From NCBI GenBank assembly GCA_947311845.1, contig CAMZMU010000107.1:16992225-17056224 (forward strand): a stretch of 64,000 nucleotides of DNA, in the 5' to 3' direction. Positions 12,026-24,500 of the stretch are shown here, one piece after another (position 1 is the stretch's first letter; every line of letters begins with the position of its first letter). The stretch comes from Poa pratensis. Taxonomy: Eukaryota > Streptophyta > Magnoliopsida > Poales > Poaceae. The translations under genes and the position numbers were made by a program. The notes beneath the pieces are model-generated. The model was given only the letters and a program-made list of their open reading frames with translations. It ran no database searches and had not been told where the DNA came from.

Positions 12026-12943
12026 CCGAAGTTATGGTAGGTTATGTGGTGTACTTCCTATCCCCTTTGTTAGCAAGCTTCTAGATATAAATGTCCTGGT
12101 GGTGTCATGCAGATGTGAAATTTCCGCAAATAGACAACATAAAGGCAAACCTGGAGCAAGACTGATGCGAACAATTTCTTCTCAAGCTATGCGAAGGTAC
12201 AAAGAAATCATCATGTAGAAGCATTGATTGTTTTGTAAGGACTTATCTACATCTCCGTATAAAATCTAGAAAGATCAAGGTCTACTCATATGTGGAGTAC
12301 TACTATAAATCAAGTTTCAAAGACAAGGTAATATACATAGTTTGATACAGTTTTTTAAAACTTGCTGAAATTGGTAAACAAAAGAGGCACTTTCTAAGAA
12401 GGTAGTAATCTCTGAATCTCTTCAACTTTTACAAGATGGATCAAAGCAATTGTAACTCAAGCATCCAGATTATGGATAGTTACACTACTAATACAGTGTG
12501 ACTACATAATATTATGCTTTAGATACAATAATTAAGGCAACATTCACCAGCCTAAGAAACAACTCATGTCGACTCAAAAGCATCTAGCTACATCTAAAAA
12601 AAAGCATCTGATTATAGTTAGAGTGCACTTGAAACACCATATTATCTATATATCGCAAGTGGGTAGGCTCAAAACACAAAACTGCAGACATATTTCTCAC
12701 TCTTTGCAATAGCACCACAACGAGATAGCACAAATTCTAGCTCTTCTCACCATAAGTCCAGGCACATTCTATTTGCAAATTTTGAACCCATGAAATGATT
12801 AGTAACTGGGTTCAGAACATAAAAAGGACGTGCAGAGCTGAACACTGTTGCAATGCAAAACCATGATAATTCCGACAAAAAAAGACAGCCTATTAGTAAA
12901 ATCTTTTTTTGATCGTATATATATATCATCAGTTTATCACTTA
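12026..12943. other. Intergenic DNA without recognised features
   Basis: AT-rich, non-repetitive by eye, without a convincing ORF or exon. Confidence 0.5.
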
Positions 12944-13026
12944 GCCCCTGTTTGTTTAGGCTGCAGCTTGGGCTTCTACAGCTTTTGGGTCTCTACAAGC
13001 ACAAGGCCAGCCAAACACCAGAAATT

Positions 13027-14361
13027 GAGAAAATTCCCTGTGTGACACTCTGCTAAAATCACGTTCCTTATTTGACACTGCTAAAATATTTCTTCCCTAT
13101 ATGTCTCTTCTCAAAATTTCTTTCCTTTCTTGACACTAACGTTAGGTCCGTTACACTGTTCCATTAAAAAATAATCGGCTGGACAAAAATACCCTTGTCT
13201 CTGTCGATCCAAAGGAACTAAGTACTGCCGCCGTCGCGCGCCGCCGGAGATGCTCCTCGTCTTCGAGCTCGATCACGGCGGCGCTGCTCTGCAGCACGGC
13301 GCAGCGCCATGGCCTCCCGCTGCTCGAGTTCGGGATGTGCCTGGGCAATATTTTGGGCGCGCGCGCCGGCGCACCCGGCCGCAGCAGCTCCTTGCCGGCG
13401 CCGTGCACCAGTGGAACCCCTGCTCCGGGCGACGACCACCGTGGTGGAGATTTCATCTGGTTCGGGAGAGGGATTTGGGGATGCGGCACAGGGCATGGAG
13501 CGGCCGGGATTGAGGGAAGAGAGGCGAGCGCCCGGCGTCGGACTCGCTGGTGGAGCAGGAAATTTGGAGCCACGCGAGCTCGCGGGCGACGGCGACCCGG
13601 TACGCGGCGGCTCGGCCACCTCCGTCGGGCGCGAGCTCGCCGGGAAGAGGAGGCGCGACGCGAGCTCGCCGGGGGAGAGGAGCCGCGGCGCAAGCTAGCC
13701 GCGTGGGTGGAGCGGTTCGGTGCGGCCGCGGCGGCGAACGGCGTGGTGGCGGATGGGCTCGTTCTCGCTCCTCTTCTTCATCCGGACCATGGAGGCGCTC
13801 GCGCTGGGCGGGCCGCCGGCTCGTGGAGGCGCTGGGGAACGGCGACGCGCTGGGCGGCGGCCGGACCGTGGAGGTGCGGGGAACGGCGACCTCGCCGGGG
13901 AGGAGTGCTGGGAGGCGGCCGGACCGTGGAGGCGCTGGGGAACGGCGACGCGCGGCTGGGCGGAGGCCGGAAAGTGGAGGCGCGGGGGAACGGCGACCTC
14001 GCCGTGGAGTCGCGCTGGGCGGCGGCCGGCCCGTGGAGGCGCTGGGGAACGGCGACGCGCTGGGCGGCGGCCGGACCGTGGAGGTGCGGGGAACGGCGAC
14101 CTCGCCGGGGAGGAGTGCTGGGAGGCGGCCGGACCGTGGAGGCGCTGGGAAAGAAATTATCTGTACAGTTTTTTTTATCACATTATGAAACAGGGGTAAA
14201 AGGTCTTTTCATACCCCTCTTTAACACTGTTTGTTCACAAAATGAACTAGAGTGTCAAGAAAGGAAATAAATTTTGAGAAGAGACATACAAGGAAGAAAT
14301 ATTTTAGCGGTGTCAAATAAGGAACGTGATTTTAGCAGAGTGTCACAAAGGGAATTTTCTC
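13027..14361. mobile_element. Pack-MULE-like element with ~110-bp TIRs and 9-bp TSD
   Basis: Terminal inverted repeats of about 110 bp (13027-13136 and 14252-14361) start GAGAAAATTCCCT and stay closely matched throughout. The 9-bp direct repeat CCAGAAATT flanks the element exactly (13018-13026 and 14362-14370), which is diagnostic of Mutator-like transposition. The interior (13200-14150) is far more GC-rich than the TIRs, is open in several frames on both strands and has no transposase. That is the usual look of a Pack-MULE that has picked up host-gene fragments; the source gene is not recognised. Confidence 0.85.
13823..14149. repeat. 117-bp direct repeat within the Pack-MULE
   Basis: 13823-13939 and 14033-14149 are identical over 117 bp at a 210-bp offset. 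The block itself is built of shorter related GTGGAGG(C/T)GC(T/G)GGG units. The long ORFs across this region (for example 13335-14270 on the + strand) are by-products of repetitive GC-rich sequence. Confidence 0.8.
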
Positions 14362-14539
14362 CCAGAAATTAGGGTCTAGAGAAGCTCAATCACTTATTCA
14401 ATTTGTAAGTGAAGCCTGGAAGCACGTCGGGAGGTACTTCCCGCAGCTTGCCGCAGCTTCTTACTTAAAATCCGAATCGTTATATGGCTGTGCCCTTGGA
14501 GGTCCAAGTAATTACGGCAACTGCCACCACAAATATCTA

Positions 14540-14922
14540 ATAGGAACGGTTCAGAGGACTTGCACGCACGCGACAAGAGCAGGACCTGCTCGCACTCGAC
14601 AGGAGATCCCCACCGCCAGGCTCTCCTGCCGCACCGCCGGTCGCGCCGCCGTCCGGCAGTCTCCGGCCCCGTCCCCATGGCGCTCCGCTCGTCTGCCCCC
14701 GCAGCTCCTCTCCTTCGGCCGCCCCGCCCCCTGCAGCTCCTCCCCGTCGGCCGCCCCGCCACTGCAGCTCCTCCTCTGCCTCGTATTCCGAGCAACGCCG
14801 CCGTCCACGCCTGCCGGCTAGTGTTACAGGCCACCGCCTCCGTCCACGCCGTCGACCACCCAAGCGGCTCCTGCTCCCATCTACCCGACCTGCTCCTGCT
14901 GCAAGGTGAGCACTTCTCTTGA
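14540..14922 (+). other. GC-rich exon-like stretch, function unknown
   Basis: Sharply GC-rich against an AT-rich background, with an ORF at 14560-14922 rich in Pro, Arg, Ala and Ser and a GTGAGC donor-like site inside its end (about 14905). It may be a captured first exon or a remnant of one. No domain is recognised and no downstream exon was found. Confidence 0.25.
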
Positions 14923-15703
14923 TGTTCCCTGTTTTTGTTTTTGGACAAAACATCTGGTGATTATTCTTTTCTACAAGGAAACAAGTTGTGTGCAGGTTTT
15001 TGAGAAGGACCTCCGCCATTTGTAAAAGAACTAAGGCTATGTTTAGCACTTCCGTAACAATTTGATGGGCGTTGAGCACGGCAACATGAACATGACTCAT
15101 GGAAATATAGCAGATGGTTTGATGGAGGAGATGTGTAGCTAGCTTGGTTACAACGACTACCCTTCTATTTTATATCATTTATTAACAAACATAAAAAAAT
15201 AACTGAAAAAGTGCTAAGCATATTATTTGACCTAATACAAAGCATAATCAACAAAATAATCTTTGGTCAATACTCATACCCCATCTTCAGCATACAAGGG
15301 TAATTTAGACTTTCAGCACCAGCTGCATGTTCACCAGCCGTCCCAAAAGCAGGTTGCCAAACACCATTTTTTCATACTTCACCAGCTGTCCAGCTACAGC
15401 TGCTTCTCAGAACTACCAGCTCCAGCTGCTTCTCGTTCAGCTGCAGCTCAAACAAACAGGGTCATGTTCACATGACTTCGAACATGTATGTCCTACAGAG
15501 TAGATCCCAACAAAAACACTACAATTCCTCATGCAATAAATTATACTATTACCTATCAAGAACTTTGGATTAATAACAGTAATTGACTGAAAGGAGGAAA
15601 AACATGAGAACAACCTACTGGCTTCTTACAGTTTACATGATTTTTTCACGGACATATCGTAATAGTTCTCTTAATATCATTTTTACAAGTTTATTATCAG
15701 CTA

Positions 15704-15863
15704 CTCCCTCCGTTCCACAATATAAGACGTTTTAGGTGTTACAAATATTGTCTACATTCATACCAAAATAAGTGTACATAGACACTAAACATGTCTAGAT
15801 ACATGTGTACACATGTGAATGTGTAAAAAGGCTAAAACATCTTATATTGTGGAACAGAGGGAG
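15704..15863. mobile_element. Stowaway MITE, 160 bp
   Basis: Starts CTCCCTCCGTTCCACAATAT and ends with its inverted counterpart (ATATTGTGGAACAGAGGGAG). TA duplications lie at 15702-15703 and 15864-15865. Classic Tc1/mariner-type Stowaway structure. Confidence 0.93.
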
Positions 15864-16637
15864 TATATAGGAATATGCTGAATTTCAGGTGAGCTATGTA
15901 AAATAGGGACAAGTTGTGGTCTTAGAGAGATCTGCCAGAGTGAGAAACATATATTTGATCAAGAAATACTGGCAGAAAAATATGTAAAAGTGATGCACTG
16001 CCGATGGAAATTAATCACCGTTGAGAACATATTCTTAAGAAGTGATATTCAATCAAATTTTGTCCTAACCCCAAAATACGAAACTATGCAATGCAACACC
16101 CTGGCGTGAGTGCATGGACTGATGTACACAACTAAAAAAAAACTAAAAAACAAGGCCACAAATCACGCTCCTACCGCACGTGCCACGCTCGAGCCGCTGA
16201 AAAAATGGCCAAAGTGCCCCGAGCTCGAACCCCGTCCCTGCGTACAACGTCCCCAGATCACGCGGCCATTTCCGTCCGTCCGCTCGCTCGCCCGCACACC
16301 CCCACACGCCGCGCGCGACAGCCGCTTAAATTTGAAACCAGGCGCGTGCCATCCATCCACGCCGAACAACCAGCCGCGCCGCACCGCACCGGACAGGAGC
16401 GGCGGAGCGCAGAGGGAAATTTTCAAAAGCGGGGAGTCCTCCACCGCCGCGCCAAATCGAGCACATCGGATTCGTTTCAACGGCCGGCGCTCCCTCCCTC
16501 ACCCACCCACCCGCGCGGATCTTCCCATCTATAACACCACCGCCGCGAGAATTCCCTCTTTCGATCCGATACCACGCACCACGCGACACAGATCCTGCAT
16601 CTCATTCCTCGCAGACACCAACTCGGATCGAACAGCG
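15864..16637 (+). other. 5' flank and leader of the E2F-like gene
   Basis: AT-rich until about 16140, then GC-rich leading into the ATG at 16638. No unambiguous TATA box is seen at a suitable distance. ORFs overlapping this stretch are shadows. Confidence 0.5.
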
Positions 16638-17032
16638 ATGGCTGCGCCCCCCTCTCCCACGGCTCAGGCAGCTGCCGCCGCGTCGTCGGCCGCGGAGACG
16701 ACGCCCGTGGCGTCTTTCCCCCCGCTGATGCCGCCGATGTTCGCCGATGGCGGTGGCGCGAAATTGCGGCACCACGCCTACTGCCGCAAGCAGAAGTCGC
16801 TCGGCCTCCTCTGCTCCAAGTGAGTCGCGTCCCTGGCACCTTACGGAGATCCGCGTTTTCCTTCCTTACTTACCCAAAGAATTCTTGTGGGCGTCTCGCA
16901 GCTTCGTGGCCTTGTATGACCGGGACGACGTGGAGTGCATCGGGCTGGACGACGCCGCCAGGCGCCTCGGCGTGGAGAGGCGGCGGATCTACGACATTGT
17001 CAACGTGCTCGAGAGCATCGGGGTGAGTTATT

Positions 17033-17075
<43 letters not shown>

Positions 17076-19774
17076 CTTCCGCCTGTTCTTTGATAGACTT
17101 CTTGGACCCTCTTTATCGACGGGGTTTTGAATTTTGCTTCGTAATCCTGCGTGAGAACTGAAGATCCTTGTGAAGAAGGCGAAGAATCGCTACTCCTGGA
17201 TAGGCTTCGGAGGGGTCCCAACGGCGCTGCGAGAACTCAAGGTTTGCATCTGCATTTCCACGCCATAATTCAACTAAGAACTGTCAATGCAACCAAGAAC
17301 TGCCAATGTAATCATCCCTTTATTTGTTCAGGAGAGGGCACTAAGAGAGAAGTCTGGCTTGGCTCCTCCGCCGGTGGACGAGCACTCTGCTGCTGCTAAT
17401 GTATGACTTGTCATCTGCATCTTTCCTTTAAACCTTTCCATGTGGTACTATTCCAGAATGTAGTTCCTAACTATGCTGTTCATTATTCCATTCGATGTCG
17501 TAAAGATGTCCGATGACGAGGACGATGATAAGTCGCCTGATCCGGAGGGTGACACTGAGAGTGATAAGCCGAGCCAGACTGTTGTTAATCCTTCTCCGGA
17601 GGGCGACAATGAGAGTGAGAAGCTGAGCCAGACTGTTGTTAATCCTTCTCACAAGCCTGATGCACCTCGGTCCCGGCTTAGATCTGGTATAGCTGCTTAT
17701 CTGTTTTAATGTTGGTGTGTCTTAAGCCATTTTTTGGGTCATGTTAGGCTTAGAATTTTGGTTGTTTCTTTCAGATCATAGGAAGGAGAAGTCACTTGGG
17801 TTGCTCACCCAAAATTTCGTGAAGTTGTTCCTCACCATGGAGGTGGGAAATTTTGCATTTCCTTGTTTGAAGATTTATGGTTTGTGGAACTGTGGTTGAT
17901 TGGTATGAAATCTGTACATCAAGCAGGTTGGCACGATCTCACTTGATGAAGCTGCAAAGTTCCTCCTCGGAGAAGGCCACCGCGAGTCCAATATGAGAAG
18001 TTAGTACTCGCATTTCCTCTATGTAGTTCTGGAGCTGTATGTGTACTGTACTAATAAAAAACAAAAGCTAATGTTATTTCCTCCATTCGTGACACAGCTA
18101 AAGTCAGGAGATTGTATGACATTGCCAACGTGCTCTCTTCACTGAATGTCATTGAGAAGGTAGGCTGTAACAAAATAACTGATGAGTCAGCTGTACTTCA
18201 ATGATAAGCAATGTTTCTGAATCTGTTCTTAAATCTTGTCATTCAGACACATGTAGACACACGGAAGCCTGCATTCCGGTGGCTGGGCGTGGGGCAGAAA
18301 CCAAAAACACAAAATGGTGTCACAGTTGCTGTCTCCCCAGCAAGGAAGACTCTACCGAACAAGAGAGCCTTTGGGACTGAACTCACTAACATTGACATAA
18401 ACAGAAGCAAACTGGATTCAACAAATCAGAAGAAAGCAAAGCTGGCACAGGGTGGTGGAGATATCTTGAATAGTTACAAAGTGGCCGTGCAGGGGCAGCT
18501 CACGCAGGTTAATAAGAGTGGTTTTGTTTATGGGCCTTTCCACCCTTCCTGTGCAAGAAAACAGGAGCCTGATGATTGTAAGAATGCTGGACAAAGGAAG
18601 AGTGGCCAGGATTGGGAGAGCCTTGCTGATTCATTCCGGCCGCAGTACCAGAACCAAGGTGGGTATATATCACTATATCAGCACTTCTTTCACATGGTTT
18701 TGTTCCTTGTCAAAAGTTGCGCCATTTTAAATAATGAAAATTCTACCACTTTGTCACGGTGAATATTAATTTCTTATAGGAAAATGCTTGTTGCTTGATT
18801 ATGCTGGAAGTAAGAATTACACTATTGCTAGTAATCTAGCTGAAGTTACCAAATATGACGTCTATTGAATATGACCTGATACACCTTCGGTTGATAACTT
18901 TCTATTCTTCCTGTTTGGCATGCATAATTTGGGAACAGAAAAATGCTGTATAAATTAAAACATGGTATTAAAAAACCGACCTTCCAAATAATGATACTAA
19001 CCTGTAACAAATGCTTCAACTGTCGTATGGATGCTACTATAATTGTCACATTCATACTAAGTTCTGCAATATTACTATAATTGTCACACGCATAATGATA
19101 CTAACCCGTAACAAATGCTTCAACTGTCGTAGGATGCTAGTATAATTGTCACATTCATACTAGGTTCTGCAATATTACTATAATTGTCACACGCATACTA
19201 GGTTCTGCACTATTTTAGTTGGTATTGGTTTGTAGACTTGGTCTATGCAAGTAGTAGTTGTTCTCTGAATAATTTCCAGCACGAAAGATGTGCGTAGCTC
19301 TCTACATGTATATGAATATCATAGCTATGAAACCTTGGAATTCATGTTGGATTCATAGAAATAGTATAGTATATGAGCTCTCTGGAAGGAAATTCTTTGT
19401 TTCTCAAAAGCAAGTTATATGTGAACACAATAGGATAACCTATACTAGTATTCATTGGACAATTCTATTCTTTATGAATTGCAGAGGTTTAACCTCTGTC
19501 GGGAATTTTCTCAACAATGAAAAGCCTACAGTTGACATTTACATTTAATTATGTTGCTTTAACTTCTAGCACTGGATCAGTATGAGACATTGAGTCTGCT
19601 GCATTAAAATATCGAAAACTCACAGTTTCTTCCACATTTTTTCTGAATGCAGCACTTGGTGGCCTTTTCGATCATTATATGGATGCAATGAAGTCGTGGT
19701 ACTCTGAATTTTCGCAGGGTAGCAGCATCATGCAGCAACACTTCGGCAAGCCTGTTCACAACCAATTTTTGTAG
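16638..19774 (+). CDS. Atypical E2F transcription factor (DEL/E2Fe type)
   Basis: The spliced CDS is join(16638..16819, 16902..17022, 17164..17241, 17332..17400, 17506..17686, 17775..17842, 17927..17999, 18098..18159, 18247..18658, 19653..19774), giving 455 aa, with all junctions GT-AG and in phase. There are two winged-helix E2F DNA-binding domains. DBD1, about residues 45-118, has RKQKSLGLL, GLDDAARRLGVERRRIYDIV and the RRIYD contact motif. DBD2, about 211-291, has RKEKSLGLLTQNFVKLF, SLDEAAKFLL and RRLYDIANVL. There is no dimerisation, marked-box or RB-binding region. Duplicated DBDs without dimerisation are the hallmark of DEL proteins, which bind E2F sites as monomers and repress the switch to endoreduplication. 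The last exon (LFDHYMDAMKSWYSEF) is short and lies beyond a 994-bp intron containing tandem repeats. The reading frame is intact. Which of DEL1/2/3 it matches is not resolved by eye. Confidence 0.93.
16755..16763 (-). promoter_or_regulatory. E2F consensus site within the first coding exon
   Basis: GGCGCGAAA reads TTTCGCGCC on the minus strand, matching the plant E2F consensus TTTSSCGC. It lies inside exon 1 of an E2F-family gene, so it may be a chance match or an autoregulatory site. Confidence 0.35.
17031..17074. repeat. (TTTC)n microsatellite in intron 2
   Basis: About eleven uninterrupted TTTC repeats directly after the exon 2 donor of the E2F-like gene. Likely polymorphic in length. Confidence 0.95.
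18988..19193. repeat. ~104-bp tandem duplication in the last E2F-like intron
   Basis: 18988-19091 and 19092-19193 are near-identical, each containing two internal versions of ACTATAATTGTCACA(T/C)(T/G)CAT. It lies within the intron between exons 9 and 10, so it does not affect the protein. Confidence 0.8.
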
Positions 19775-20854
19775 GCAAACCATAGACTCAAGCACAGCAG
19801 TTCTTAGTGGGTGCTTGGGTTTGACCTGTACAATTTGTCAAAATAGAAGAGGTGAGGAAACAAATAGATGACTTAGGCCTAGGGTTCACTGTATTTACTC
19901 AATGCAGGAAATCTTAGGCTTTTCTAGTCAGAAAAGAGAGGGAAACATTTTCTCATTGTCAATCTGTAACTTGTTTACTGTTCATTCTTGCACCTACGAG
20001 CGTGCATATATCTCTGCATTCTAAAGCTCCCGACCACACTGCTCTGACTGCTTGGATCATAAGCATTCTTTGTGATTTATGTGCGTATCTTCTTGGCGAC
20101 AATCAGCTGACATGAATTTTTTGATTCAGATAACAGGTACATGAAATCAGTATTAGGATTAGGATACAACTTGGATGGGGCCACATCTTATTATGAAAGC
20201 ACTTACGAAGTCAACTTAAACTGAAAACACTTCTCAAGCTAAGTAGTCAAACACTCAGTTATCATCCTTCCAGACTTGAAATCAGCCGACATGAAATTTT
20301 TGATTCAGATACTGGCACATAAAAACAGTATTCTGTTGTATCTTTTTTAGGATACAATCTGGATGAACTCATCTTAGTTGTACAATCCATATGAAAGCAA
20401 ACAAAAACACTTGTCAAGTTAAGTAAAAAACTCGAGGTCCATCTTCCAGACTTTTAATTTTCCAATTCAAGCAAACTGCGAGGAACCATGGTATTTGCAG
20501 GGAAGGTACTAGGAAGGATTGCATTTGGCTTACCTGAAACCTGCACTTGTTTTACAGAAAAAAAAGGACCTCTTGTTGTGTAAACACCGAAGATCTGAAG
20601 CTGTCTGATGTAGACAATGCCGAATGATTCATGAAAGTGATGGTCGATGGAGCCAAGTTATTGAACTGTCCCCTGGCTAATTCCAGGGTTGTTTCACTTG
20701 TTTATGGTGAAGAGGATTGGTTGGTTTAGCTTTGTCTTCCTAATAACTAAACCTAAATATTCCCAACGTCATGACAGCGGCACTCTGCATCTAACAACCA
20801 ATTCTTGGCTGAACTTGCAGCGACGTTCCCAAACTGCAGCATATTTTATAGTCT
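19775..20854. repeat. 3' region of the E2F-like gene with a diverged ~180-bp duplication
   Basis: After the stop at 19772-19774 no more coding is seen. Two diverged tandem copies occur at about 20105-20275 and 20283-20455, sharing CAGC(T/C)GACATGAA..TTTTTGATTCAGATA and later TAGGATACAA.(T/C)TGGATG. They are older than the other duplications in this window. Confidence 0.6.
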
Positions 20855-21165
20855 TTTTTTTTGAGAACACAGTACAACACAGACGCTCACAAATACGCAC
20901 ATACACTCACCCCTATGAACGCACGCACGCACACCCTACCCCTATGAGCACCTCTGAAGGACTGAGCCGGCAGATCTTGAGGTTGACGAAGTCACCACAG
21001 GCGCCTCGCTGTTGACGGGCACGTCACCTACCACTGAAAGAATAGCGCCGGATAATCCTGGAATAAATCCAGGTAAATGCAAACGCCCATGCCAAGTCTA
21101 GGACTTGAACCTGGGTGGGCTGGTTCCACCACAGGGAACCCAACCATCAGAGCCAAGCTCCGTTT
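20855..21165 (-). mobile_element. tRNA-derived SINE (Triticeae type), 311 bp
   Basis: The element lies on the minus strand. The 5' end at 21165 is followed by an A-box-like TGGCTCTGATGG and a perfect B box GGTTCAAGTCC (near 21099-21109). The 3' end is an A run, seen as T(8) at 20855. The 16-bp duplication GCATATTTTATAGTCT flanks it at 20839-20854 and 21166-21181. This is full-length target-primed insertion structure. From memory, the body matches a SINE abundant in wheat. Confidence 0.88.
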
Positions 21166-21552
21166 GCATATTTTATAGTCTAGAACACGATTCTTAATTT
21201 TCTATCTTTTAGATTCTGCTCAATCTTCTAAAGAAATCCTGGCGCAGTTGGTCTATAAAAATACTGACGCAATTGTCATCTATAGTAATTTTCTTAGAGG
21301 ATCTTAATCAATGTTGTGATTTTCTGCGTTATCATATTATACGAGTCAAACGGGCCTTAACCAATAGGATCGCGTTGCAGGAGCACGACCGTACGCCGCC
21401 GGCCCGCCAGGCCCACCCACCACCAACCCATCCATCCTCTTGCAACCGTCTCCTCCCCTTAATAAGGAGGCAACAAGAATTCCGCACAAGAATAATCTTC
21501 CCCTTCCTGTTATCTCTCCCACCTCCCACCCACCCCCGCCGGAATCCTAGCC

Positions 21553-24500
21553 ATGGCCGCGGCCGCCCTCCTCCGCCGCGTCCCCGCCGCGCGCTCCCCT
21601 GCGCGGCCCTCATGGCGGCGGCGCGCCCGATCTCCGACTCCACCACGCCCCTCACCATCGAGACCTCCATGCCCTTCACGGCCCACATCGTCGACCCGCC
21701 CTCCCGCGACGTCACCACCACCCCCGCCGAGCTCGTCACCTTCTTCCGCGACATGTCCCTCATGCGCCGCATGGAGATCGCCGCCGACTCCCTCTACAAG
21801 GCCAAGCTCATCCGCGGATTCTGCCACCTCTACGACGGCCAGGAGGCCGTCACCGTCGGCATGGAGGCCGCCATCACCCGCAAGGACTCCATCATCACCG
21901 CATACCGCGACCACTGCATCTACCTCTCCCGCGGCGGGACCTCGTCACCGCCTTCGCCGAGCTCATGGGCCGCCAATCCGGATGCTCCCGCGGCAAGGGC
22001 GGATCCATGCATTTTTACAAGAAGGACGCCAACTTCTACGGCGGCCACGGGATCGTCGGCGCCCAGGTGCCCCTCGGCTGCGGCCTCGCCTTCGCGCAGA
22101 AGTACAGGAAGGAGGACAGCGTCTCCTTCGCGCTCTATGGAGATGGTGCCGCCAACCAGGGCCAGCTCTTCGAGGCCCTTAATATTTCCGCCCTGGAAGC
22201 TGCCCGCCATACTGGTCTGCGAGAACAACCATTGTAAGTTCGTCTGCAATTCTATTTGTCAATTGTAGGGAATTGAGATTGCATCGTGGTACCTTTTTGG
22301 CTGTTTTTTTCATCTGATGTGATGCGATCTGGTTCCCGATATGCAGATGGAATGGGTACCGCTGAGTGGAGGGCGGCCAAGAGCCCCTCATACTACAAGC
22401 GTGGCGACTACGTGCCTGGATTGAAGGTGATTTCAGATTCCTCTTGTTAATTTTGCCCATCATCGTGCATGGATTGATGAGGTTGACTAGCATGGTGAAT
22501 TTTATTTCTCTGTTGTATGTTTGCCTGCTTTTGATGAGTTTTATATGGAGGGTTTGACCTCTCTGTGTCTGTTTTTTAAGTTGCAGAAGAGGGTGTTACT
22601 TGATAGAATGATATAGTCAGTTTAGTATGGTATTTTAGCACATATTTTGCTGTTCCAACATGTACATGGATAAGTATCTTTAATAATTTACTATGGCAAC
22701 CTTAAAAACAACTTAATTTGTCCCGAGTTAATATGTTTGCAAATAGAAAGCTACACTGTTGTGTTCTTAGGAGTACTGTTTCATCTCCTCTAGCTTTATT
22801 GTCCATGATGAGTCAGTTTATACGTCTCAAGTATGTTGTCGTTTCCTCCCATTTGTGAATTTTGAGCCATTTTCTACCTAGAGTGCAGGGTGGTAACATA
22901 AGCTTGTGTGCCATGTCTATGACCTACTTAGTATTTCCTACTGACATCGTGAAATTATGTCTGTTGTAGGTCGACGGAATGGATGTTCTTGCGGTGAAGC
23001 AGGCATGCAAATTTGCAAAGGAGCATGCCATTGCAAATGGCCCAATTGTGAGTACATAAGAATACTTGTTTCTTCTGTTATTTTAAGTATGAATGTCCGA
23101 GTGCATGATGGTTCGTTAGGGGTAGGCCAAGCTGCCTAGGTTCAGTGGCGCTGCTAGGCTAGGTGTTCTTTTGTATTTCAAGGTTAGTTAAGGATCAATA
23201 CCTAAGACTACAGTAACTTCATTGAGATCCACTCACGTTCTCCTGAAAATATCATCTGCTATGCCTAACACAGGTGTTGGGTTTTGCCTGACAATTAAAC
23301 TGGCTGGATTTGTCTATAAGAATTTGGCCTTGCTTGTTAGTCTATCACTTGTTGTCTGGCTAGAGTAATTTGCTCGAATAATATGTAATGCTCAGCCACT
23401 CAGGTGGTGATTATGATTTTGGCAGCCACAATATAGGGGTTTATGTGTTGGAGGCTTAGAGCTGAAATAAGTTATGTATTTCAATGATCAATCCATTTAA
23501 CATGGCACTTCCATCTTTGTTTGCCTTTGATTGTTTCCCATTGAAACTCTCTAGATTATTCTGTTTCCAGATCCCAAAACTACATCGTTGAGCTATGCCA
23601 ATATCTGCTAATACACCCTCTTCACATGTGAAATATTGAAGTAATACACACTAGCTTATGGCCTGATTATTACATCTTTGAACAATGATTGACATGATGC
23701 TAACTTTAATGCAATATCGTCTGCTGCTTATACCTTTTATTGCTAACTTGCTAATAATGCATGGTTATGAGCTGTACGTAATGACTGTGCATGTTTATAT
23801 CTCATTGCTACTTAACTTCACTGACAGTTGGACTCATTTCATATGTGTGTTTGCATATTGGCCTACCTGATATTAATCATGAATAATATGATTTCCCAAT
23901 AGTTTTTGAAGTGGAGCTATTTTGTTAGTATGAATGCTGGTTACTAATGTTTTCCTATTATTTAGGTTCTTGAAATGGACACCTACAGGTACCATGGCCA
24001 CTCTATGTCCGATCCAGGAAGCACTTACCGCACCAGGAATGAGATCTCAGGTGTCAGACAGGTTGGAATGTTGTGACCTTTTAGTTTGAAGGTTAGGAGG
24101 TTTTGCCAAATGTATTTATTTCAGACAATTATTTGTTTTATTGTTCCAACAGGAGCGTGATCCAATTGAAAGAGTTAGAAAGTTGCTCTTGGCTCATGAC
24201 CTAGCAACCCCTGCTGAGCTCAAGGTATGAGATTCTATTGAAAATTTCCATTATATTTACTGTGAATGGTCTTCAGTGATAATTATAAATGCACAACTAC
24301 TATTTCATTCAGAGGAATGTCCTTATTCTTACTATGGATTCATGTTTTCTTCTCAGGACATGGAGAAAGAAATCAGGAAAGATGTCGATGCTGCCATTGC
24401 TAAAGCCAAGGTTACCATTGCATTTGGATTACACTTTTAGTCCGCCTTGAATTACTTGTGCTTATCACTTACATATACATACATCTTTTGATATCTTCAG

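Larger units (their letters stand above)
12944..15461. mobile_element. Possible older TIR element surrounding the Pack-MULE
   Basis: A terminus reading CCCCTGTTTGTTTAGGCTGC at about 12946 is mirrored by GCAGCTCAAACAAACAGGG ending at 15461, suggesting one element into which the MULE at 13027 inserted. I could not find a matching TSD, so the ends may belong to two different elements. The interior outside the MULE contains a GC-rich exon-like stretch at 14540-14910. Confidence 0.35.

Noticed and set aside
13335..14270. Long + strand ORF (311 codons) and overlapping minus-strand ORFs as genes
   Set aside because: They span identical GC-rich repeats inside a Pack-MULE and are open in several frames at once; this is a composition effect.
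21254..21260. TATAAAA as the PDH TATA box
   Set aside because: It is nearly 300 bp upstream of the ATG and next to a recent SINE; the distance is possible but nothing else supports it.
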